DNA from: an uncultured Fibrobacter sp.
Lineage (GTDB): Bacteria > Fibrobacterota > Fibrobacteria > Fibrobacterales > Fibrobacteraceae
Length of the DNA: 43,596 nt
Assembly: GCA_946413655.1 (NCBI GenBank)
Contig: CAMKLO010000024.1
Coordinates: 1-43,596, forward strand
Direction: 5' to 3'
The notes below the pieces were generated by a model. It had not been told where the DNA came from, searched no databases, and worked only from the letters and a program-made list of their open reading frames with translations. The position numbers were made by a program, and so were the translations under genes. Below, in pieces: positions 33,574 to 41,687 of this stretch (positions are counted from its first letter, which is position 1; each line of letters starts with the position of its first letter).

Positions 33574-34386
33574 TCAAGCTTTAGTGAATCTGGACAAGAA
33601 CTGCGCCAGGCGTTCGTTGCCCGATTCGCGGAATACGTGGTCGGGAGTTCCCTGCTCCACGATGACACCGCCGTCCATGAAGATGACCTTGTCTGCAACA
33701 TCGCGGGCAAACGCCATTTCGTGAGTCACAATGACCATCGTCATCTTGTCTTCGGCAAGCTTCTTGATAATCTTGAGCACTTCGCCGGTCAGTTCCGGGT
33801 CGAGCGCACTCGTCGGCTCGTCAAAGAAAAGAATTTTCGGTTTTAACGCCAGCGCACGGGCAATGGACACGCGCTGCTGCTGGCCGCCGCTAAGTTCGCA
33901 GGGGTAAGCCTTTTCCTTGCCCTCGAGGCCCATGCGCTTGAGCAAAGCACGGCCAACGTCCCTCGCCTTCTCGCGGGCATCTCCAAGTACGCGCACCGGA
34001 GCGAGGCAGATATTCTGGAGCACCGTCAGATGCGGGAACAGGTTGAAGTTCTGGAACACGAGCCCCGTAGAAAGGCGAATTTCACGCAACGTTTTCGCCG
34101 GCGCATATTTGACAGGCGCACCAGAGCCTAAAGGTCCCTGAGCTTGCCGAAGGGCCGGAACCACCATGTCCTTGCCGTCTACCTGCACCAAGCCGCCGTC
34201 AACCGTTTCAAGCTGGGTAAGGCAACGCAGGAGCGTACTCTTGCCGGAGCCACTGGGCCCGATAATCGAGAGCACCTCGCCCGCCTTCAGGTCAAAAGAA
34301 ATATCCTTGAGCACATGCAAGTCGCCAAAGGACTTCTTGACGTGTTCTACCTTGAGGATCGGCGCAGATTCATTCACATTTTCCAT
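33574..34386 (-). CDS. Polar amino-acid ABC transporter ATP-binding protein, GlnQ/HisP type, with insertion
   Basis: 270 residues against about 240 for the family. Walker A GPSGSGKST (43-51), Q-loop region VFQNFNLFPHLTV, signature LSGGQQQRVSIARAL, Walker B ILFFDEPTSALD and H-loop VTHEM are all intact. Between GKDM and REIR there are about 25 extra residues (75-99), including ALRQAQGPLGSG. The DNA here (about 34127-34157) contains GGTCCCTGAGC, which is part of an interspersed repeat also found near 19990. Insertion lies between Walker A and the Q-loop, so the enzyme may stay active. It is 8 nt after the permease gene. The start is ATG 34386. Confidence 0.93.
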   Translation of the reverse strand: MENVNESAPILKVEHVKKSFGDLHVLKDISFDLKAGEVLSIIGPSGSGKSTLLRCLTQLETVDGGLVQVDGKDMVVPALRQAQGPLGSGAPVKYAPAKTLREIRLSTGLVFQNFNLFPHLTVLQNICLAPVRVLGDAREKARDVGRALLKRMGLEGKEKAYPCELSGGQQQRVSIARALALKPKILFFDEPTSALDPELTGEVLKIIKKLAEDKMTMVIVTHEMAFARDVADKVIFMDGGVIVEQGTPDHVFRESGNERLAQFLSRFTKA

Positions 34387-34394
34387 TCCACGCC

Positions 34395-35054
34395 TCACTT
34401 ATAGTAATTGAGCTTGCGTTCCACGTAGGCGAAAAGCACGCTCAGCAAAAGGTTCGCCACATAGTAGAATACGCCCGCCACGAACAGCGGGTAAATGCTT
34501 GCGTAGGCGGCCTGCTGTTTCTTGGCCAGCGCAAAAAGTTCCGTCACCGCAATCACCTGCGCAAGCGAGGTATCCTTCACCAGCGTAATGACTTCGTTCG
34601 CGCTCGCGGGTACCACGCGCTTTACTACCTGCGGGAGGATTATGCGGAAGAACGTCTGCGTGCGGGTCATGCCCAGCATGTAGGCCGCCTCGTACTGCCC
34701 CTTGGGTATGGACTGGATACCCCCGCGGAAAATCTCGGCAAAGTACGCCGCATAGTTTATCGAGAATGCCACAATTACCGCCGGGAAGCGGTCAAAGGAA
34801 AAATCCACGCCCGCATATTCGCTCAGGTAGTAGGAGCCGAAATAAATCGCCACAATCTGGAGCAGCAAAGGGGTGCCGCGCATCACCGAGATGTAGAACG
34901 ATACCGGGTAACGCACTACGCGCCACTTGCTCATCTTGAGGACCGCGATGAGCAGGCCCAGCGGAATCGAGAACAGGAGCGTCAACGCAAAAATGGCGAG
35001 CGTCGTGCAGAAGCCGCCCCAAAGGATAGGCAAAAGCGTTGATAGTTCCGACAT
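34395..35054 (-). CDS. Polar amino-acid ABC transporter permease, HisM/GlnP type
   Basis: 219 residues and about five membrane helices. N-terminal TLLPILWGGFCTTLAIFALT and GTPLLLQIVAIYFG are typical of the HEQRo family. The EAA loop that meets the ATPase reads QYEAAYMLGMTRTQTFFRII, followed by LPQVVKRVVPASANEVITLV and KDTSLAQVI. ATG 35054 has GAGG upstream; the extension to 35090 reads through a repeat and is rejected. Works with the adjacent ATPase and binding protein. Confidence 0.94.
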   Translation of the reverse strand: MSELSTLLPILWGGFCTTLAIFALTLLFSIPLGLLIAVLKMSKWRVVRYPVSFYISVMRGTPLLLQIVAIYFGSYYLSEYAGVDFSFDRFPAVIVAFSINYAAYFAEIFRGGIQSIPKGQYEAAYMLGMTRTQTFFRIILPQVVKRVVPASANEVITLVKDTSLAQVIAVTELFALAKKQQAAYASIYPLFVAGVFYYVANLLLSVLFAYVERKLNYYK

Positions 35055-35061
35055 GAATAAC

Positions 35062-35123
35062 CTCAGAGGCGCACTGCGCGCCGACCTCAAACCTCAAAGC
35101 TCCCGCAGGGAGCGACCTCACAC
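35062..35123. repeat. Palindromic repeats between binding-protein and permease genes
   Basis: GGCGCACTGCGCGCC-type palindrome, then CTCAAACCTCAAA, then GCTCCCGCAGGGAGC and GACCTCACACC. It is the same family as in 6796-7117 and sits inside an operon. Confidence 0.6.
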
Positions 35124-35915
35124 CTATTTGCCGAACCACTTGGCAGAGATTTCGTCGAACTTGCCGTCGGCCTTCATGGCAGCCAAGGTAGAGTTCACGG
35201 CATCACGCAGGGCCTGATCTTTTTTGCGGAAGCCCACGGCATAGACTTCGTCGGAAAGGCCTTCCTCGAGCACCGTGTAGTTCTTCGCGTTCGTCACAAT
35301 CCAGTACTTGGCGACAATTTCGTCCAGAAACACGGCGTCAACACCGCCCTTGTCCAAATCCATGAGCGCCGTCTGGTTGTCGTCAAACGGGACGATTTCC
35401 TTGGCAGCCTTGCCGGCTTCGGAAGCTTCCAAAAGCTTCTGAGCGGTAGAGCCGTTCTGTACAGCGATTTTCTTGCCTGCAAGAGCAGCAAGGTTTGCAA
35501 GAGACTTGTCCTTCACCGTGAAAATCATGCGGTTCTTGAGGTATGCATCGCTCAAGTTCATGACCCTAGCGCGATCAGAATCAACACTCATGCCGTTCCA
35601 GATGCAGTCAATCTTGCCGGTATTCAGTTCCTGTTCCTTGGCGTCCCAGGAAATCGGTTGCGTTTTGAGCTTGATGCCCAAACGAGCGCAAACTTCTGTC
35701 GCGAGGTCAATATCAAAGCCCACGATGTTGTTGTCCTTGTCGCGGAAGCCCATCGGCGGGAAAGAATCGTCGAGGCCAAGCACGAACACACCTGCCGCCT
35801 TGACCTTGTTGAAGGAGTCGTCTGCAGCAGTCTTCGTTTCAGCCTTCTGGTCGTTACAAGCAGAGAATACAGCGGCGCAAGCAACGGCCGCAATCATCGC
35901 AAAAATCTTTTTCAT
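35124..35915 (-). CDS. Amino-acid ABC transporter substrate-binding lipoprotein
   Basis: 263 residues with lipoprotein signal (MKKIFAMIAAVACAAVFSAC, Cys20). The solute-binding fold 3 pattern is clear: GVFVLGLDDSFPPMGFRDKD, IVGFDIDLATEVCARLGIKL, NTGKIDCIWNGMSVDSDRA, GKKIAVQNGSTAQKLLE and DAVFLDEIVAKYW. The ligand is probably a polar amino acid; which one is not readable. ATG 35915 has AAGGAG upstream. It is first in the three-gene transporter unit. Confidence 0.94.
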   Translation of the reverse strand: MKKIFAMIAAVACAAVFSACNDQKAETKTAADDSFNKVKAAGVFVLGLDDSFPPMGFRDKDNNIVGFDIDLATEVCARLGIKLKTQPISWDAKEQELNTGKIDCIWNGMSVDSDRARVMNLSDAYLKNRMIFTVKDKSLANLAALAGKKIAVQNGSTAQKLLEASEAGKAAKEIVPFDDNQTALMDLDKGGVDAVFLDEIVAKYWIVTNAKNYTVLEEGLSDEVYAVGFRKKDQALRDAVNSTLAAMKADGKFDEISAKWFGK

Positions 35916-35950
35916 AAACGCTCCTTTTTCATTTACAAGAGAAATATACA

Positions 35951-35996
35951 AAAAGGGCCGCATTCCAATGAATACGGATAATCAAGCAGCCCTTTT
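35951..35996 (-). terminator. Possible terminator of the restriction-modification operon
   Basis: AAAAGGGC (35951-35958) pairs with GCCCTTTT (35989-35996) across a 30-nt loop. The left arm with CGCAT matches the AAAAAGGGCCGCAT terminator repeats at 42311 and 43541, as if the hairpin loop had been altered. On the minus strand a T-run follows. Confidence 0.45.
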
Positions 35997-35998
35997 AT

Positions 35999-36175
35999 TT
36001 AACGCCTGTATGATTCAAGGAGTTCCATGACGTTGGCTGCATCCTGTTCAGCCTCATCCCAGCTCTGGTCGATATAGGGAATACCTTCGCTTCCGTAAAG
36101 TTCGATTATCGCAAGTTTTGGTCCCTTTCGGCTTTGAAAGGGACTATTATAACAGATCTTTGGGCGTTCTTGCAC
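35999..36175 (-). CDS. Small open frame after the helicase stop, 58 residues; real gene or operon remnant
   Basis: It reads in the same frame as the helicase, one codon after its TAA, from GTG 36175 to TAA at 35999. The second part, KLAIIELYGSEGIPYIDQSW and then DEAEQDAANVMELLESYRR, looks like genuine protein: balanced composition and an amphipathic C-terminal helix. No good ribosome site precedes the GTG. It includes a 9-bp hairpin in DNA (GTCCCTTTC with GAAAGGGAC at 36121-36144). It may be a small fourth protein, or the cut-off end of a longer ancestral protein. I recognise no family. Confidence 0.4.
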   Translation of the reverse strand: MQERPKICYNSPFQSRKGPKLAIIELYGSEGIPYIDQSWDEAEQDAANVMELLESYRR

Positions 36176-36178
36176 GTT

Positions 36179-39100
36179 TTATTTATACGCCGTTCCCACC
36201 CATTCTGCCAACTTTCCGTTTTTAGCGAGTTCTGCGGTATCCTTCATCTTGAAATTCGGATAAAGCGCTTGAATTTGCGATGCGGTTTTGCCTTCAATTT
36301 CGTTGTTGAAGCCGAGAATGTAGTGCATAGCAATCATGTAGATGATTTCGGTAGGAGCAGCACCACAGACTTGATTCTTGACGATATGCTCCAGCCTCTT
36401 TGCATCGTCGGGGAAGATTTTCTTCATCTTCTTTGAACGATAAAGGCGCTTGATAATTTCGGTGATATAGAGTCCCGATTTCATGTACAGGTCTGCGAAG
36501 GTGTGCTCCGGGTCATCAAAACAGCCCGGAGTTTCCTTTTCGAGCATATCCACCATGTCCTTTACGACTTTTTTCGGTGTAAAGATTTGGTTCGTCTTCT
36601 GCGGCGGGATGTAGTCGAATATGTCGCCCTTTACATTTTCCATGAAGTAGTCCGCCAGTTCCGAGCGTTTGCGCATAAATTCCTTCACGGAGTCGTTGAA
36701 TACGACCGAATCAAAGAGATGGCCTTCGTAATGCTTTCGTTTGCCATCGCTGTCGGTGTAGTCACCCCCATCGCGAAGGAATTTGAATTCGTCAACGGTG
36801 ATACTCGTTACCTCAAGGAAAACATTACCCGGAATGTCGCGTTCAAATGTTTCGAGAGTCGTATTGTCATTTCCGTAGGCCATCAAGAAAGAGGGAATCG
36901 TTCGTGCAAATCCACGCAGGTGGTCGCGAACCTTTTCTTCAATATCGTTTTTCTTCTTTTCAATCTTGCTTTCTTCTACAGCCTTGACGGTTTCCTCCGT
37001 CGCCTTTTTCCAAATGTCCGATGTATCCGAAACGGTTTCTTTGAATTTTTTCTCAGCAGCATCCATTTCCTTTTTGAATTCTTGCTGAATTTGCTTTTCT
37101 TCGGCTTTAGAATTGCAGTTTTTCAACGCCTCGTCGCGCTTATGTTCCGCTGTACCGGCATCTATCTTGAAATCAGCGGCGGCAGAACTGATTTTCTTCT
37201 GCCCATAATCATGCAGTTTGCGCTCGAATTCCTTGGACTGAGATTTGGTCATGTCTTGGCCAAACTTGATCTTGGCTTCTTCGGCAACATCCTTTACAGA
37301 AGCATCGTAAACAGCGGTCAATTCCTTAACGACATTTTCAATTTCCGTGGGCTTGTGGTCTCGCAGTAACCGATTCACGTCTTTTTCAAAATCATTCGAT
37401 TGTCTTGCGAATACCGGGTCGCCAAACTTATCGGCGGCAGTCCCGACCACCTGTTCCGAGGGAACATCGACATTTCCATTACCATCAAGAGGAAGTTCAT
37501 TAGCCTGTTCCGGGGTGACAATATTCTTGTCCGCTTCCGCCTTGGTGACAGGATTCACTTTCTTAAGGATTTCATTCACAATCGAAGGTGCAGCAAAAAT
37601 TCCGCTGATATTCTGGAAAAGGAAGTTGCTCATGAAACCATGATTAACAACCTCCTTGGCGTGGATATGCCTCGGAATCGTTAGCACCTTTTCGGCATCC
37701 AGCTCTATCATTTCCCCATTGTCGTCTTCGCCAACCACAGGGAAGAAGTTCAAGAGTTCCAAAACATGCTTTTTGCGTTTTTCGCTATCGCCAGCACCAC
37801 CTGCGGTATCTTTATACTGGTCATTAGCAATAGTCTCTACAATGGTAAGCGTTCGGGCAGGGTCAAAATCGAACACATATGCATTGTCCTTGCGATATGT
37901 TTTGCCATCCTTATCCAAGAAAAGGCACGGATTCTGGGCACGGAATGCGGCCTGCATATACAAAGCCGGAGAGCGCATGGAGCAAAGCATCAGAACAGCG
38001 GTCCATTCGGGAATGGTGACGCCCGTCGTAAGCTGCCCCACCGAAAGTGTGATAGTCTTTTCGTTGTTCTTGATAGCTTCGCGGACAGCGGTAATCGCCT
38101 TCTGGTTTTCCAGTTCCTCGTCGCCATTACCTACAGCAAGGACAACCGTATATTCCTTGAATACAGGGTGCTGTGTCAAAAGCTTTTTCAAGGCAATGGC
38201 AGAATCTACGCGGTTCAACAACCAGAACGTATGCTTGAGCTGGTTCCTGAGTTCTTCCGTAGAGAACGGATACTTTTTCTGCTCTGTGAGAGCGTCCAAG
38301 AACTTCTTTACATCTTCGAGATGTTCAAAATACCCCGAAGCATTCGTCTTGAAGAACTCATTCAAGTCAAAGTAATATTGCGTTTCTTCGTCATCAATGA
38401 GAGTTCCGGCATCGGCCTTCGCACCCATCATATCTGACATCTGGTAGGTGAAAAGATTGAGCTTCGGCAAGTCTTCGTAAGGATTTTCTACACCCTTTTC
38501 GGCAAATTCCCTTTTGCGTTCTTGTTCGTCGGCGTATGTCCAGTTGAATATAGCCTCTTCGGGGAACTTGTCGGATGCAAGCATCTTGAACGGGGTGCCC
38601 GAAAGGTTCAGCGTAAAACGGCGTTTGATGCGTTCCAAGGCAACATCCGTTTTATCGGTTTCTACGCCCTCGTGCGCCTCATCAAGAATCAGCACATCCC
38701 AATCAAGTTCAGAAACTTCGCGGAGTTTCTCGTAATCGCCGCCAAAAGCCTTTGCGCCTTTAAGGTCTTGCAGAGAAATAAATTCTATGCAGCCGAGCCT
38801 ATTCTTGCTTACAGCGCGAGTGAATTCATCTCTTGTCAAAACATGCTTGTATTTTTGCGGATTCTTCTTGAAAACATCCACCTGGCTTACAAAATAGTAG
38901 CCGCCTTCCGTCCCGACGAAACGGGCGTAATCATTGTACCAGCTATCGGCAATGGCAGGGCGGTTAGTCAAGATAAGCACGTTCCTAGCACCAACGCGCT
39001 TGCAAAAATCGTATGCCGTAAGGGTCTTGCCAAAGCGGGGTTTTGCATTCCACAAAAATTCGGGAGCCTTGTCCTTTTTCAGGATTTTCACCAGTTTGTG

Positions 39101-39562
39101 GTTATCGAAATAATCGGCGGTTTTTCTTGCGGCTTCTTCCTGTTCATCACGGAGTTCGTAGATTTCGACGCCATCCATTTCGGTAAGGATTCCGTGATTT
39201 TCCTTAAAATCATTGAAATGGTTTTTAGATGTCTTTGCATCAGTCTTGAACCACTCCGTTTTCGGTTTCCTTTCGATATCCACCTTGTTTGTCAGGTATT
39301 TATGAAAATCGTAATCACGGAAAGGCGTCAAGTCATCTTCAAAAACAGCCCTACCGCTCCAGGCAATAGGGGCTTCGGTGTCGGAGGTGTGGGTTTGCTG
39401 ATGGACGCGATCCTTAACAGCGTCTTTCAAGTTTTCGCCAAAATTGACTTCTGTATCACCGATTTTTATCCACCCGTCATGGGTGCGGTCATTTGGAGTG
39501 GTGTATGCGTATATGGCGCGGTTAACCGGCCGCATCGTCTTGATTTGGGTAACGTTCGACAT
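36179..39562 (-). CDS. GIY-YIG-like / SF2 helicase / methyltransferase front-half fusion, restriction-type protein
   Basis: 1127 residues. Residues about 15-95 look like a GIY-YIG nuclease of the T5orf172 kind: AIYAYTTP (GIY), GWIKIGDT (YIG), DRVHQQ (Arg52) and DYDFHKYL near the usual metal-ligand site, where an expected Glu appears as Asp. An SF2 helicase follows: Walker A WNAKPRFGKT (171-180), DEAH 294-297, SGTP 321-324, motif V TTGVTIPEW and motif VI QAAFRAQNP. About 750-910 is charged and coiled-coil-like. The C-terminus (about 990-1100) repeats a methyltransferase front half: NQIFTPKKVVKDMVDML (motif X-like) and FADLYMKSGLYITEI (motif I-like), with no NPPY. ATG 39562 overlaps the NPPY gene stop by one base and has AAGGAG. 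Probably the nuclease-translocase subunit. Confidence 0.85.
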   Translation of the reverse strand: MSNVTQIKTMRPVNRAIYAYTTPNDRTHDGWIKIGDTEVNFGENLKDAVKDRVHQQTHTSDTEAPIAWSGRAVFEDDLTPFRDYDFHKYLTNKVDIERKPKTEWFKTDAKTSKNHFNDFKENHGILTEMDGVEIYELRDEQEEAARKTADYFDNHKLVKILKKDKAPEFLWNAKPRFGKTLTAYDFCKRVGARNVLILTNRPAIADSWYNDYARFVGTEGGYYFVSQVDVFKKNPQKYKHVLTRDEFTRAVSKNRLGCIEFISLQDLKGAKAFGGDYEKLREVSELDWDVLILDEAHEGVETDKTDVALERIKRRFTLNLSGTPFKMLASDKFPEEAIFNWTYADEQERKREFAEKGVENPYEDLPKLNLFTYQMSDMMGAKADAGTLIDDEETQYYFDLNEFFKTNASGYFEHLEDVKKFLDALTEQKKYPFSTEELRNQLKHTFWLLNRVDSAIALKKLLTQHPVFKEYTVVLAVGNGDEELENQKAITAVREAIKNNEKTITLSVGQLTTGVTIPEWTAVLMLCSMRSPALYMQAAFRAQNPCLFLDKDGKTYRKDNAYVFDFDPARTLTIVETIANDQYKDTAGGAGDSEKRKKHVLELLNFFPVVGEDDNGEMIELDAEKVLTIPRHIHAKEVVNHGFMSNFLFQNISGIFAAPSIVNEILKKVNPVTKAEADKNIVTPEQANELPLDGNGNVDVPSEQVVGTAADKFGDPVFARQSNDFEKDVNRLLRDHKPTEIENVVKELTAVYDASVKDVAEEAKIKFGQDMTKSQSKEFERKLHDYGQKKISSAAADFKIDAGTAEHKRDEALKNCNSKAEEKQIQQEFKKEMDAAEKKFKETVSDTSDIWKKATEETVKAVEESKIEKKKNDIEEKVRDHLRGFARTIPSFLMAYGNDNTTLETFERDIPGNVFLEVTSITVDEFKFLRDGGDYTDSDGKRKHYEGHLFDSVVFNDSVKEFMRKRSELADYFMENVKGDIFDYIPPQKTNQIFTPKKVVKDMVDMLEKETPGCFDDPEHTFADLYMKSGLYITEIIKRLYRSKKMKKIFPDDAKRLEHIVKNQVCGAAPTEIIYMIAMHYILGFNNEIEGKTASQIQALYPNFKMKDTAELAKNGKLAEWVGTAYK

Positions 39563-40593
39563 TAGACCATCTCCTTGACGTGGGTTTCAATGAAGTCCTT
39601 TTCTTCTTTGGAGAGGCTATATTTCTTGTAGAGTTGCAAATCGATTTCGTGGACGGACTTGGTCCAATCGATATCGGATTTAGAGGTAAAGTCTTGAAGG
39701 GGAACGTATTTCCAGGAATCTCTGTTATTATCTTGAGTAATCTTAAGAACACCCAACATCGCCCTCAAAAATTTTGTCTTAACATACTTCAAACATGCTT
39801 CAGCTTGTTTTTTTGTATCAAATTTACCAATACCTATAAAAGACCTTGTGTATCCAACAAAAGGCTCTCCAACAACAGGTGTGCTAAATGTTTCTCCAAA
39901 AGCTCCACTTCCATTTGATGTAGGAACTAGTACTTTAAATTTGGATAGATTCGGATGATTTAGGTCAATAAGATTCTTGGGTACAAACCTCCAATTTCTC
40001 TTGTTATCAATAATTCCTAAAACCTTTACATCATCATCCCGACATTTATTTTCAGAAAAAACCTCTGAAACTTTGGTAAATATATTTTTTTCAAGTCGAC
40101 TATCTTTTCCTTCACTACCAATATTTTTTTTCGTCTTTGGATATTTTTTTAACAACACATCTAAATCAAATCTTATTTGAATAAAGATTTCATCCATTAA
40201 GCTCTGGACATTTAGGGCGTTCATTTTTTTCAATATCCCATTCAATTCTTCAAACGCCGTAAATGTTCCTATTGCTCCATAATCTTTTGATTCATCCCTA
40301 TATGTTACGGCAACTCCACCTTTAATATCTGTATTCGGGAAAATCGTAGAGCCATCCGCGACATATTTCAAAACTTTCAAATGCTTATCTGCAAGCATCT
40401 TTTCATTCCATTTTTTTGGAGTACTTCCTGCATTGAACAAGAACCTAGCAGGCGTTACCAAAGTCACTTTTTCTGCAACTTTATATGCTTCATCCATAAA
40501 AGAGTTGTAAATGGGCGGTGCAAAATTCTTTTGTTCGCCACTCGATTCATCTTGATACGGAGGGTTTCCGATTACGGCAAAGAATTTTTTCAT
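39562..40593 (-). CDS. Eco57I-type adenine methyltransferase back half (motif IV plus target recognition)
   Basis: 343 residues starting almost at catalytic motif IV: MKKFFAVIGNPPYQ (Asn10-Tyr13). VTLVTPARFLFNAGSTPKKW is motif VI-like, and FPNTDIKGGVAVTYRD resembles motif VIII and following. The C-terminal part (KFKVLVPTSNGSGAFGETFS, GYTRSFIGIGKFD, WKYVPLQDFTSKSDIDW and a final EEKDFIETHVKEMV) is the target-recognition region of Eco57I/type ISP enzymes. SAM-binding motifs X and I are absent, so it cannot be a complete methyltransferase alone and must pair with another subunit. Start ATG 40593 overlaps the upstream stop as ATGA; AAGGAG lies upstream. The right half is more AT-rich than its neighbours. 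Confidence 0.87.
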   Translation of the reverse strand: MKKFFAVIGNPPYQDESSGEQKNFAPPIYNSFMDEAYKVAEKVTLVTPARFLFNAGSTPKKWNEKMLADKHLKVLKYVADGSTIFPNTDIKGGVAVTYRDESKDYGAIGTFTAFEELNGILKKMNALNVQSLMDEIFIQIRFDLDVLLKKYPKTKKNIGSEGKDSRLEKNIFTKVSEVFSENKCRDDDVKVLGIIDNKRNWRFVPKNLIDLNHPNLSKFKVLVPTSNGSGAFGETFSTPVVGEPFVGYTRSFIGIGKFDTKKQAEACLKYVKTKFLRAMLGVLKITQDNNRDSWKYVPLQDFTSKSDIDWTKSVHEIDLQLYKKYSLSKEEKDFIETHVKEMV

Positions 40594-41531
40594 TTTCCAT
40601 TCTCCTTTGATTTTAAAGAGTTGTAGGTCCGGCTGAAGCGTCTTCGCCAGTCAAAAATCAAGCATTCCTCGGTGGCCCCAGATTCGCCGGTTTCTTTTTC
40701 CACTTCGAATCCGGGTAGCGTCATTTGTCCGCAATCCTTTTCCTTGATTTGCGGAGTCCTGCCCGTAAGGCCATCCATTTGCCAAAAGTTCCACGCGATT
40801 ACGTTGGCGGCACTCCGCGCCATTGTTCTGTCCGGCTTTTCACCTAGTTTCTTTTCCCAATGTTCCGTCCAAGACAAGAACACGTTGATGCGGGCAATCA
40901 AGAGGTTGTCCCCTTGGTACTCGTACCCGTAGCAACTTTCCAGAGAACGCATGGACCATTTTTTGTATTCATCTCCGTCCGCATTCTCTTCGACCACGCG
41001 AAGTTTACGGTCCAAGAAACCAATACGGTCCTTGACCTCGATAAAATTTCCATCTGTAGGGTTGTAACGGCTCGTCACGAAGGGCGCTTCGCCGCAGGTA
41101 ATTTCAAGCCTTGTCTGGTCAACGTATTCTTGCCAGGTTCTTCCATCGTTAAACTGGATTTTTTTACGGTTTCTAGTCCAAGCCCTATCACCTTCGGCGT
41201 TGAAAGCTCCCGTATAGCCCAGGTAGTCATCGTCCAGGGCGTTGTTCATTTGGTTGCAAATCCACGACGGTGTAAAGACTTCGGCACGCTTCTTGGTGCG
41301 GTCCCTTTGGGCATCGAGGGTCTTGGCGATTCGCGGACGCACAAGCATCAGGCTCCCGCCAGTAATGTCCTTGAATTCTATTTCGCTTTTCGGGGAAATG
41401 GCGTCGTATTCGTCCGTGGCCCACAGGATATTCTTGCCCGTGGTCTTATCCTTTAGCAATATGGGGAGTACGGCACCTCGATACACGTCAAAGATTTGCC
41501 GGACAGGCGTGTCAGCCGCAATGTTTTTCAT
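40590..41531 (-). CDS. Restriction-modification subunit M: methyltransferase front half
   Basis: 313 residues. RAEVFTPSWICNQMNN (82-97) is motif X-like. LEITCGEAPFVTSRY (142-156) stands where motif I, the SAM-binding loop, is expected, in an altered form. CYGYEYQGDNLLIARINVFL (200-219) resembles motif II/III (GxE...A..N). Motif IV is missing and is supplied by the next gene, with which it overlaps by ATGA. The family is usually annotated as restriction endonuclease subunit M. The role of the N-terminal 80 residues is not clear. ATG 41531 has CGGGAG upstream. First gene of the operon; its promoter should lie in 41540-41700. Confidence 0.82.
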   Translation of the reverse strand: MKNIAADTPVRQIFDVYRGAVLPILLKDKTTGKNILWATDEYDAISPKSEIEFKDITGGSLMLVRPRIAKTLDAQRDRTKKRAEVFTPSWICNQMNNALDDDYLGYTGAFNAEGDRAWTRNRKKIQFNDGRTWQEYVDQTRLEITCGEAPFVTSRYNPTDGNFIEVKDRIGFLDRKLRVVEENADGDEYKKWSMRSLESCYGYEYQGDNLLIARINVFLSWTEHWEKKLGEKPDRTMARSAANVIAWNFWQMDGLTGRTPQIKEKDCGQMTLPGFEVEKETGESGATEECLIFDWRRRFSRTYNSLKSKENGK

Positions 41532-41687
41532 TCCATTCTCCCGAACTTCAAGCGCAACGTTCTGTTTCGCTCCCGTTCGGGGACTGGATTACGGCGATTT
41601 CACAAAAAGAGAATACACGACGCCCTAGGCATACAAAACGCCCACGCCAAAACGGGGCGCGCATGCGTCCGGATTTCTGAGCACCCT

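Noticed and set aside
38522..39565. 347-codon plus-strand open frame
   Set aside because: Antisense to the GIY-YIG/helicase gene, which has well-placed Walker A, DEAH and SGTP motifs. No motif or ribosome site supports the plus frame.
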